Positions 12,414-23,015 of a stretch of 64,000 nt of DNA are shown here, piece after piece (position 1 is the stretch's first letter; every line of letters starts with the position of its first letter). The stretch spans positions 1,178,001 through 1,242,000 of the forward strand of contig NC_057371.1 in assembly GCF_016906535.1 (NCBI RefSeq), in the 5' to 3' direction. This DNA comes from Rhizoctonia solani. Lineage: Eukaryota; Basidiomycota; Agaricomycetes; Cantharellales; Ceratobasidiaceae. The position numbers were made by a program, and so were the translations under genes. The notes beneath the pieces were generated by a model. It did not search any database. It saw nothing but the letters and a program-made list of their open reading frames with translations, and was not told the DNA's origin.

Positions 12414-14599
12414 TGGGAGCTAAAGAACGATGATGGTACAAGTAGTAATATCTGTCGGCTGGCGGATAGCAAGGATCGAGTCGGTTACAGGGCGTGGCGG
12501 GTGGCAGGCAGCAATGCGGAACGGGGAGCGGGCCCAGGAGGTGGGTAGCGCCGGCACGTTGTAGCTAGGAGCCAGGAGTAGAGGAGAGCTGTTCATGAAA
12601 TCGAGCGAGACGAGGCCGTCAGAGTCACTCGCTAAATATGACAGCAAGGACATGTACATACCCAAACAACAACCCGTTGATTCACGCTTCAAGCCGAGAG
12701 TATACTGTGATTTGGGAGCGAATTAGTCTCGATCCCAGATGTATATCTGCTGCGGCTCACAGATTACAGAGAGGGCCAGGTGGTATCTTCGTGTAGCAGC
12801 TGGAGACCGTACCATGCGCTTCTGATTCCCAGTCGTTAGCTAAGCGGCGAGGATTGGGTTGTGTACATACTAGCTGACTGCAGGTCTCTTTCTTATATCG
12901 ACCAAGGCGAACGGCGCTAGAGGGGTGCTGGGCGGTGTTGGACTGGAGATGAACGTCAATAGTATAACCGGCGTGCACAAGAACTGCAATAGCTGGGGTG
13001 ATGTGAACCGGCCGGATGCCTGCTGCCTTAAGTGTGGTCGGCGACGTTCACTTTGCACGGGCGCACGCTCCCTTGTCCAGGAGGAAATGTTGATTTCTCA
13101 CCGATTTCCCGTCACCGGCGCCTGTGCCTTGTCCTTAAAATCGGTCGCACAGCCTTCGGCTCCATTCGGATGTGGTAAGCCGAGGCTGTCCCATATACTG
13201 CTTAAATCGCTCCCTTGAGCGCTCAATTCACTTGTTCATCTACAACACTTTTTTTTTGTTTTCCACACTTCAACTTCAGTACCTTCATTGCTCCTAACGC
13301 GCCGAGCGTCGACCGACCCGCATTGGCCATCGGCGATCGGCGGCGTTATTTTCACGTGCCTCTGACAGATGATCTATATCTGCCCAAAATCCAGGTCATG
13401 AGGCTACTCCATTAATTTGACATTGTCACTCTCGCCCTTTGCCTGAGATCGACTCTCATAATTTTACTCTATCTGTACGACTCGTAGGCTCAAAATACTT
13501 CTTTCGTCACATTCTGTCCACGTCTCCCACTCTTCTCGAACACCCGACACATGCCGTGCCCGTACCATAATCGGACTCCATATCAAGTTTTCCCAACCTG
13601 ATCTGCAGATCATTCCCTAAACGAGCATCCTCTGCGCGTCATGTTTTTTCTATCTCGAACACACGCGTGCGTCTCGCGACTCGTTTCACGGGCCGTGTTC
13701 TGATACGCACCCCGTGCTCCATTTCAAGGCTATGCCTTAGTATGCACCGACGTCGGCCACGCTAGTACTTTTGTTTGACTACTGTACCCCAAGTGGAGGT
13801 GGAGCCCCGGCTCACGGTCCTAGACCCGGTCTACTATATACTTTACGAGCGCATAAATTCAGCAAGACTTGTTCGATTTAGGTGACATCCACCATTACTA
13901 TATCTGAATGACGCAAACTCGACTGGTAATTAATATTGACGAGCCGGGTCGATCCCGAAATAAATGAGGGGGAAGAAAAGTTGTAAATTGACCCTCATGA
14001 TCGGTCGCCTCAAGGCTAGAGGTGCCCGGTCCTTCTTCTAAATTCTCACCTGTCGGGGGCAAGTTGGCTACATCCAGCTGGAATATACAGGATTTGTTCC
14101 TAATTAATCATGAATTGCACCCGGTCCCATTTTGCTCGTGATGTGGGGGATAGGCTGTCATGATTCCCCACAGCACATTAGTCTTTAAGCTCGGTCCCCA
14201 CAATAATTTGAGTGAGAACTAGAGTATCTCCTCCTCTCCACAGATTTACAACGTCCGTGACTAGCAGAGGAGAACTTTCTGATCGGTCCGAGATCATAAC
14301 CTGTACCCGTGGAAGTCGGAGACTGGGCCACTTCGCCCTTTAGCTCATTCTTAGGTCAACTATACGGCGACCAATCAAGTCCGTCAAGGAATCGCAAGAT
14401 TAATAAACCAGGGCCGCATATATACTCTCTGAAGCCCCATATCATCTCACCCATAAACTATTGACAGTGCCTGTCCCGCGGACCGGCACCTAAAAACACG
14501 CCTTATCAATTCAGTAAAGCCATCAGCGATGGGATGTGAATTCATTTCAATGTGATTTATGTTATTGTATAGAATAAAGGCATCTTCAATCCGGTTCAT
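12414..14599. other. 2.2 kb gene-free stretch: HSF upstream region and ZPR1 3' flank
   Basis: This is the largest non-coding block in the left half. It has short frames only (for example 12925-13218 and 13215-13415), none with recognisable content or splice continuity. The half next to the HSF gene is GC-rich and may be a long promoter or 5' leader. The rest is mixed sequence with no repeat I could define. A small non-coding RNA cannot be excluded. Confidence 0.4.
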
Positions 14600-16435
14600 C
14601 TACGCGATCCCTGTGTCGCCCGACTTGACCTGCTCGAACGCCTCCTTGAACCCCTCTTTCAAACTCTCAGCCACAGTCTCCTTCCGGGGTTGATCCTTGC
14701 CGGGTTCAGGCACCTCTTCTCCCCCGCTATCTTCGTTGTACCCCTCAACTACCATATCGTTGAGTCCAAGTTCTTCGTTCTGCTCCCATGCGCGCTGATA
14801 GGTTTCAATTGTCATCGTAGGATCTGGATCGGGCGCATAAAGGTTCTGCAAATACGAATTGGCCAAGGGATCGTCCAAAATCACAGTAAACGGTCGCTTG
14901 GCTTGCATCACCTATGGCGGAGACAGCGTATCAGCCATCCCGTTTACCCAGCCGATATCCTAAAACATACCTCTTTGAGGTTTGCCAAGAATGTTTCAAA
15001 CGCCGACTTGTCGTCCTTGGTCGCTCCCGCATCTCCGTGTACAAACACCTTTTCGCCCAGCTCTTCGTACACCTGGGTCAACAACCCCTCAAGAGTCGTA
15101 AATCGGCCTCCCAGCGTGCCCGGTTGCAGGACGAGGTCAATTTCAGGGATTTCAAGTCCGCAGGTTTCTGATTTCAGGATATCTCGCGAAAGATCTTCTG
15201 AGTCTTCAACTTTGAGGGTAATACGTTTACCATGATCAGAAATTGCGCCACCGGATTTGATTTCGTTGTCTCGGTATCCGCAGGCAGCGCAGTTGGTGGA
15301 CATGATAAAGATGTCCTAGTAGTGGCGTTAGGACGGAATATACCGAATACAGAAAGGAGAGACATACTTTGAAGTAAGGAATGATTACCCTCTTCATCAT
15401 TGTGTCGAGTGGGGCAGAACAACTCGAGCAGCTCCCAGGGAACACATAGATTTCCTCGTTGGGCGTCACATCATCGTCTCCCTCCCGCTTGGCCTCAATA
15501 ACTTCCCTGGCGCTTGACACATGCTTAGGCTGGACCGCCGACACACCCTCGGCCGACCCAATGCCAATTGCAGTATTCTGCTCAGGCGTCCGCTCGTATT
15601 GGCGCATACTCCACTTGGGATCCTGCATCGATCCATAAAATTCGATCCACGAGTTCCCAGCTGGGTCGTCCAACTGGACTGTAAACGGCTTCAAAGGCTT
15701 GTCCCACTTGGATGCACTCTTGACCTCGACAGGACCGGTAGTTTCCTTTTCGTCCTCATCCTCATCCTCTTCGTCATCACCAAGAATGTCTTTCAATTTG
15801 GTGAGAAGGGATTCGATCTTCTCGTAAGTCGCCGGGTCTTGGATACGTCGCAATGGCTGGTCCAGGCTCAAATCACGGACAGTATCTCGGATGATGCCTT
15901 CAACTGTGGTGAGTTGGCCCTTGGAAGCCGGAATAGTGAGCTCTAGCTCGGGAATAACGATGTTGCATGTATCAGCCTTGACGAGTTGTCGGTCGAGATC
16001 AGAACGATCGAGTATACGCGCAGTATAGAGTGCGCCCAAGTCTATAACATTAGGGTTAGCACGTAAATATGAACAGAAGATAAAACCAGACGAACCTCGA
16101 ATAGCCCCTGCAGATTGAATTTCGTTGTTCTCATTACCACAGTGTTCGCACCTAAATGACATAATAATAACTTCTTTAAAATATGGGATGTTTGTGAGCA
16201 TCATTCGAGTGATGCCCTAGGCAACCAAAAATGCGCTAGTGAGATCAGGCACCCACAACCAGTTGAGGCCAAGTGGACTTACCTGCTCTCCACAGCTCAT
16301 GCATAAACTTTCTACTTCCTGCAGAGGTCGCTCATCGTCTACCTGCGCCTCAGCAGCAACCTGTGGCTCGTCTGGTAGTTCGTCTGCCTTCTGTGCAAGT
16401 GTACCGATGGGTTTAAAAAATTCCTTGGATGACAT
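14600..16435 (-). CDS. ZPR1: ZPR1 zinc-finger protein (eEF1A chaperone)
   Basis: Five exons: 16435-16283, 16216-16096, 16041-15368, 15315-14971 and 14911-14600, giving 534 residues. It has the family's two-fold repeat of a C4 zinc finger plus a beta-barrel domain. Finger 1 is CMSCGEQ...[10 protein letters not shown] followed by IQSAGAI. Finger 2 is CSSCSAP...[10 protein letters not shown] followed by IKSGGAI and DHGKRITL. The matching barrel signatures are [19 protein letters not shown] and [20 protein letters not shown]. An acidic linker ([10 protein letters not shown]) separates the halves. ZPR1 helps newly made eEF1A fold and moves between cytoplasm and nucleus. The gene is intact and complete, and lies head-to-head with ERG4. 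Confidence 0.95.
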
Positions 16436-16783
16436 CTAACGAAAGTGAATTACTTTTTGTAAGTGAGTAATCAAAGGTAGAAAGTACTTACAGTGGTGGG
16501 TATGTAAGAAGGGGATGGTGGACAAGAAGAAATCTATCGTTTTGAAGATGATCGACCATAAATCTTAGAGCCAATTTACCAGATAAGATAAGATTCCTGT
16601 AGATTATTCTAGCCTTCCATTACGATCACGTGAACGCGAAACGCGCTATGTTTGGTCAAGTTACCTAAGATAGATGCGCGGTACGCGCATTTTAGACATA
16701 TAAAACATGAGCCAGTGCCGACGAAAAAGGCACAGTTCTCTTCGTTATTCTCTACTTGGGATCTATCTTTAGTGCTCTGCAAA
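16436..16783. promoter_or_regulatory. Shared divergent promoter region of ZPR1 and ERG4
   Basis: Only 348 bases separate the two start codons, so both promoters must lie here. The stretch contains short AT-rich tracts and a CACGTG-like GATCACGTGAACG at about 16624. No TATA box position is certain. Confidence 0.45.
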
Positions 16784-18701
16784 ATGGCCCGTCCCGGTTT
16801 GCCCGACGAGCGGACCCCGTTGAAGAGAGATTCTGAAGTATCTACTCAGCCCACGGTTGCTGGAAAAGCTTCTGATGCCCGCCTCGACACCCATGAGCAG
16901 TACGATCCCTTCATTCTGTAGTTTTTTTTTATCCTACTAATGTAATGTCTCCTTATAGCTATGAGTTTGGTGGACCTGTTGGAGTGGCAGCCATGATGGC
17001 TTTCTTCCCCCCTATGATGTACTACTTCTGGATCTGCCTTAGATTCTACAATGGGTCGCTCGTGCACCCTGACTCTCTCAGCGACATCGGGCCATTTTTC
17101 TGTCGTATGTGGCAGCATATTTGTCAGGTTCGTGCTCATGTCTTAGTAGAGATTCCAAGATTGAGACTTTTACTTGTAGGATGCAGCCCCAACCCTTAGG
17201 GCGTGGCTAATCTACACTGGCCTTATGGCTTTCGAGCTTGCGTTGGCGTTTATTATGCCCGGATACAAGCAAGAAGGCCTACCAGTACCATCTCTTGGAT
17301 ATAAGACCTTAACGTATCATTGCAATGCCCTGTGGTCTTTCTATGCAACTCTCATGGCCAGCGCTGCGTTGCATATAACCGGTATCTTCAGACTTACTCA
17401 GATAATCGACCACTTCGGCGAAATTATGACAGTTGCAATTATATACGGGTTTCTGCTTTCGTTTATTGTCTATGGCGTGACCATTGGACTCGGCAAACAG
17501 ATGCGAATGTCAGGAAATTTCTTCTACGATTTCTGGATGTGAGTCTCACCGCCGACTTACATATCCCGTGCGCATATAATAATTTTGAACAGGGGCGCTT
17601 GTCTTAACCCTCGTTTGGGCATTGTCGATCTGAAGATGTGGGCCGAAGTTCGCATCCCATGGGTCTTGCTGTTCCTTATCGCTGTATCCGGTGCATGCAA
17701 GCAGTACGATACTTACGGTTATGTGACACCGGCACGTTTTCGTTTCCCAGGGAATTGGCACTGTGGCTGATTTTTAGTACAGAATATGGCATTCATGGTC
17801 CTTGCTACTGGGCTCTATATTAACGCTTGCGCCAAGGGGGAGGAATGTATTCCTCAGACCTGGGACATGTTTTATGAAAAGTAAGTTACTCCGTAATTTG
17901 GTTCTACGGCTAGGTCTAACGCAATTTCAGATGGGGCTTTATGATTATCTTCTGGAACTTTGCTGGTGAGTGCGCTGTTGCGCCTTCTGTACAGCCTAAT
18001 ACTGGATTTTATTTTCATAGGCGTTCCTTTTGTAAGGGCTTGAAATTAACTCTAAGTCATAAGTTTGCGTTCTAACAATTGAATCTCAGACCTACTGCTA
18101 TCCAGTGCTGTATCTCGCTTCCCAGGAGCCGGAAAAGTATCAGTTCCCGGTGGCCGTCTACATCTTACTCTTCACCACGTTACTCACAGCCTACTACATG
18201 TACGTTAGATTTGATTTAGCGGCCTTCAGAACGGTAGATTGACACGCCCTGACACAGCTTTGACACCTCAATGTCCCAAAAATCTCGGTTCAAGATGCAG
18301 ACGCAGGGTACCTACAATCCTCGTTGGGCATTTCCTCAGTTGCCGTATGGGACTATTGAAAACCCTACTTTCATTGTAACTGCACATGGGAATAAGCTGT
18401 TAACATCCGGGTGGTGGGCATATGCACGCAAGCCAGTAGGTTATATATGAATGTGTTATTTTTTAGATGCTAATTGTTTATCTCGGCTCAGAACTACACC
18501 GCCGATTGGATCCAGGCCTTAACTTGGAGCCTGAGTACTGGGTTTGCATCGCCTATCCCCTATTTTTATCCTGTGTTTTTCTTTGTTGTGTTAGTCCACC
18601 GATGCAGCCGAGACTTTGAACGCTGCTCGCGCAAGTACGGAAAAGACTGGGATCGGTACTGCGAGTTGGTCCGGTGGAAGTTCATTCCTGGTGTATATTA
18701 G
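16784..18701 (+). CDS. ERG4: Delta(24(28))-sterol reductase, last step of ergosterol synthesis
   Basis: Ten exons: 16784-16917, 16959-17127, 17180-17538, 17593-17731, 17783-17880, 17931-17965, 18021-18031, 18090-18199, 18258-18435 and 18492-18701, giving 480 residues. The ERG4/ERG24 family signatures are complete. They include [20 protein letters not shown] near residue 45, [35 protein letters not shown] and [38 protein letters not shown] and the C-terminal [20 protein letters not shown] follow. The protein is an ER multi-pass NADPH-dependent reductase that turns the tetraenol into ergosterol. Exon 7 is 11 bases. Intron 4 (17732-17782) is best explained with a GC donor (GCACGT), keeping YGYVTP joined to [10 protein letters not shown]. 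Confidence 0.95.
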
Positions 18702-19252
18702 CCATCTTGCTGGATTATAACTCGGATTAACATTCGAATTCTCTCTTGTGGATGGTTGCATCTCAAATGACATAACGTTACAAAGGTCCAAATCAATTAC
18801 GGTTATCGACTTCCAACCCTTGGCTGGATATTGCCTGTTGCACAGGTACGAGGGCATATTCATGTTCATCCGCAGCTCGGAACGGACAATAGCTCGGCCG
18901 ATTGGGCGAGTGTAAATCAGTAGAGTTATGGTGTCCCGTACTAATGGTCGCCTTTACGTGGTACCACACATGTATGCCATCAGGTTTTGCAACCGATTCC
19001 GTGTGGTGAGACAATGAGAGCAATCAACGTCATGTGACTTTGTACACCCAGCGTGCATCTCACGTAACCGTTTTACACACCGGTGACGCACATTTTAAAT
19101 GGAGCCCCGCCTTTGTCTATAGTTGGGCGGTGTATTAGGGAGCCTCGGAGCTGAACTGAGGCCCATTGCCGTAAGCACAGCTTTGGCTCGGGACTTGTCA
19201 TTCGTCCCAGCGAATCTTAAAAGCTCAATCACTCCACCTTTCTCACTCGTTC
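18702..19252. other. Intergenic between tandem plus-strand genes
   Basis: About 550 bases of ERG4 3' flank and the upstream region of the PX-associated gene. No coding or RNA feature is supported. Confidence 0.4.
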
Positions 19253-21393
19253 ATGCATACTACCCCATCGCCCTCGATGACGATCCCGCCGTCTCCGGCC
19301 CTTACGCCGACTCAGGCTCATGCATTATTCAACTTTCTCACCCATACACAGACCCTGGCGGAGATGCAGGCTCTGAAAGTACCTGGTCGAGTGTCCAACT
19401 CTGGTCCTCCGTTCAACCCCAAACTTGGCCCTAGCGTCGGAGAAACCCTCCCTCTTCCTATCTTGAATTTCTTGCTGCGACGGTTGGCTCTGACTCTTCC
19501 CGGCTTCCAAGATGTTCCCAAAGATGTCTGGTCTCAGCATGCGCAACAAATACTGGAGGCTCTTGCGGCACAGGACTTGAGCGACAGCTTCGATAAGGGG
19601 TCAATCAGTAAACGAAAGATTCTTGGATTTGCTGTTGTAATTGTCGCAGAGTACGCAGTTAGGGGTGCTCTGGGCGGTGTACCGGGTCGGGGTTCACATA
19701 GGGAAAAGATACAAGATAAATGGGATCCAAACAACCCGTCAGATGTTTTGCGTGCATGGGACGAGATGATTTATGGGTTTGCGTATGGCACTCAGATGGA
19801 TGAGCTTGTTGAATTAACAGCTCAAACTGACGACTTGACCAAATTACCACCGATGCTCCAAGCGGCACATCAGTTTGCGACCATGACGTGAGTAACCCAA
19901 ATATGGAGACCCCACTGGTTACTCACGAGAACCTTTCTACTAGTTGCGCCTCTTTTCTTCATTATTTGCTCGTTGTTAACCCTGCTGGACCAACCCTTGT
20001 TACACTTATCAAGCGCGTACACGGGCTGCTGCCTTATGGTCTCCTGCGACAGACCTTACGTGTAAGCAATGCTGCAACGTTGCTGAGTGCAGTGCTGCGG
20101 ATATTCCTACAACATACACCCAGTGTTCGAGGATTTTTCAGCGGAAAGAAAGGGCAAAACCTACTTCAAACGTATGTTCTAGACCTCTGAGCGAATCATC
20201 CAGCACCTAATCTATGTTATCAGAATCATGTCATCTATCCTTGGGGGTGACGAAACACGCATCATGCGGCGTATCAGGGAGCTGGACTCCAGCCCTGATG
20301 CGGGGACGCCAGAGCAAGTCGCGGCAATTGATGACTACGTTCAGAATGGCACTCGTGAAGAAAAGCTTGAGATTCGTGATGCGAGTGGTAAGTTGTGGCT
20401 CGTTTGTTTGTCCAACACATGTCTCACCAAATCAATCTAGTCATTGAGTCACGTTCGATCGTTGCTATCATTCTGCTACGCAATAAACTCCCGCTCCCCA
20501 CCTCAGAAGAGGTTCACACCAACCTATTAAATCGGCTATCCCTCGCTCTCGCAGCCAGAGACCGCCAGCGGCTGATTTCTGTGCTCTGTGAAAACCCAGT
20601 CGATACCGAAGACCATCTTGCCAACCTTATCCGTGCAGTCGGCAATGCATTTGACCCCATACTACGTGGTGTACATCGTGCGACGGACTTTGCGGGCGCT
20701 ATAACCGACATTCAAGCTTTCCTAGATGCGCTGCTGGTGCTCGCCGAGGATAAATCATCTGGTCCTGCCGAGTACTTCGAATTATGCAAGGAACACCAGA
20801 AAAATATCCACAAGTTCTTACACGCATTGGCCAAGAATGCCCCAGAGCTCAAGGAGGCATACTTGAAATGGTACAAGGAATGCATGAAGGTCTATGCCCG
20901 CCCCAAGGGCGGATATGCGCCCCCAGCTGCAGAGTCGGGTTACGGAGAAGCCAATAGCGCAGGCACTCTCACACCAGACCTCTTGAAATTGGTTCAAGAT
21001 TTATCAGACCAAGACCGCGCAACTGTTATGGCCGAAATCGATGAGTACGTGGCCTGGTTGGAGGATCTCTCATCCAAGTCGGAGGACCGTACGGACAAGC
21101 TGATCGCTTCTTCTACCCCGAGGCCTAAAGTTGGCCCGGGTATGTATCTTGCAATGTGGGAGGACATGATTGCGTCAACTGGCGTAACTCCAGTCGAGGT
21201 GCAGGGGCCAGTGAGGTATGGAACTACCGATAGCGTGCAGAGCGCAAGCCGGAAAGACGATGGCGAGCATGGTGAAGCTGCTGCGCCGCGGCTGTATGTT
21301 GGGACAGGGAAAGCTGCGCCCAAAATGCCTAAGACTCGAGAGGTCTTATCGGGTCCATTTGAACAGCTGCTGATCAAAATTTGCATGAAGTAA
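19253..21393 (+). CDS. PX-associated (PXB/DUF3818-type) protein
   Basis: Four exons: 19253-19887, 19944-20171, 20224-20387 and 20441-21393, giving 659 residues from the first ATG. A second in-frame ATG lies at 19277. The N-terminal segment (HALFNFLTHTQTLAEMQALK, LPGFQDVPKDVWSQHAQQIL, DSFDKGSISKRK, RGALGGVPGRG) fits the PX-associated PXB region. The middle and C-terminal parts (FLHYLLVVNPAGPTLVTLIK, HQKNIHKFLHALAKNAPELK) fit the helical DUF3818 region. In yeast-type family members a PX lipid-binding domain sits between these parts; I see no PX signature here. It is probably a membrane-peripheral trafficking protein, but the role is inferred from family only. Confidence 0.78.
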
Positions 21394-21717
21394 TAACATA
21401 CACAACTTGTTGGAGCATATCATCATTTCAGGCATTCAACTGTATTATAGAGTTTGTAATTATGAGTCAATATAATCACCTGTAAGACTGTCTCAATGCG
21501 GCGATCTTGGAATAAGGATGACCCCCAACAAAAGCGAAACAGGGACGAGAATTGAGGCCTGACGTTCATTACACGTCATGTAGATCAAAACGGTAATAAC
21601 CATTAATTCCATCGCATTAATCCACAACAACACTAGAAACTAATACTAGTATTATGCTAACGCCAGGGGTTGTACAAAAATCACAGATACCAGACACGTG
21701 GCAACTCAAACATCTCT
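21394..21717. other. 3' flanks of two convergent genes
   Basis: About 320 bases between convergent stops. The stretch is AT-rich and presumably holds both polyadenylation regions. Nothing else is visible. Confidence 0.4.
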
Positions 21718-22522
21718 TTACTGGTTTTTCTTCTCTTCAGCAGACGCAACTGGAGCACCATCTTTACCAGCCGCGGCCTCCTTGCGCTCTTGTTCTTGCA
21801 CCCTGCGCAGCTCGCGTTCCTCATATCGTCGAGCATATTCTTGTCCTCCCTAGGTTAAAACGAATATCAAGGTCCAAAATCTCGCTTATAGCCGAAGCTA
21901 TCACATACCTGCATGGCCAAAACACCAACAAGGCAAATAACGATAAGGGTGTTCGCAGCAGCAAGGATTCGGAGGGACTCGGTGCGTTCTTTACGGCCAT
22001 CGGTCTCGAGAGGGCTGACAATTATACGAAGAGCAGGGATTACGACAGACGCATAGAGGATAATGCCAAACATAAATGCAGCTAGGAGATAGGAATAGCA
22101 TGTCAGCCTGAGGTAATGAAATCCGTCATCGATAATACGTACCTAGACTTGATCCGTCAAAGAACAATGCGCTCTCGTCCCATTTATGGAGCTTCGCAAC
22201 AAGACTCAAGATACCCAGCCCCATCATGGCATGCAATAAGCCCTACCCATCTGATCAATAGTGCAATTACTACCACCGGATTGAAACTAACCTTCACAGC
22301 TCTTGGTGCATTATAAAATGTAGTATAGAACTCAAATCCATCGTCGACAATCTTGTCCGTGAGTGGCGCAGCATAGAGCACCTTGTGGTCTACATTAAAA
22401 CAAATGAACAGGATACCTGTACAACTTCGGTGTGAGTAAGCAATGCTTTGCTTATATCAAGAACTCAGCTTGCCCAAAAAGAATGAGACCGAACTAAGAA
22501 CCGCTGCATGTCTGAAGCCCAT
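21718..22522 (-). CDS. SHR3: SHR3-family ER packaging chaperone for amino-acid permeases
   Basis: Five exons: 22522-22474, 22416-22292, 22242-22143, 22081-21909 and 21849-21718, giving 192 residues. Family landmarks are MGFRHAAVLSSVSFFLG then ILFICFNVDHKVLY, DGFEFYTTFYNAPRAVK, LHKWDESALFFDGSSL and SPLETDGRKERTESLRILAA. Four hydrophobic helices are spaced as in Shr3, with a charged cytosolic C-terminal tail (EEKKNQ at the end). Shr3 sits in the ER membrane and lets amino-acid permeases fold and enter COPII vesicles. The first intron (22473-22417) has a GC donor (GCAAGC), which joins FFLG directly to ILFIC as in homologues. Confidence 0.9.
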
Positions 22523-23015
22523 AGTGTGAAGTGTGTGGTGGTAAACACGTAGATATCTCTCGGCGCTTGTGCTCGCATATGGATCATAACAATCCCTTAT
22601 CGAAGCGATTTTCACATCATGCGCGGCCGCAGACGGCTATATGCGGTATCTACCCCACCAAAACTTTGGGGTATGACTCTGGCTGTTGCTCCGTAGAAGT
22701 TAGCAGTTACAAGCCCAACTCTGGGTACTGTATTCATGCGTGACTTATATAATGAGATACTAGTACTCTCTTAAACAAGACTACTAAACCAATGCCATGC
22801 GAACAAAAGAAAAGAATAACGGGTAGGAGACTCCACTCCAAGAAAAAAGAAGGGTATGAGGAAACCAGTCGAGTCGAGAGTACAAGAAACCGATTTACAC
22901 AAATCAAACCAGCCAACATGAGAGAGGTTATGTACATGTAGAGGTTCATATACAATATCGAGTATCGAGTCCCATGTACAGGGACAGACAGAAAAGAGGG
23001 GGGGGGGTCTCGTCA
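22523..23015. other. SHR3 upstream region and BEM3 3' flank
   Basis: About 490 bases without a gene. A run of nine or ten G at about 23000-23009 sits just downstream of the RhoGAP stop codon. The rest shows no structure I can name. Confidence 0.4.
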
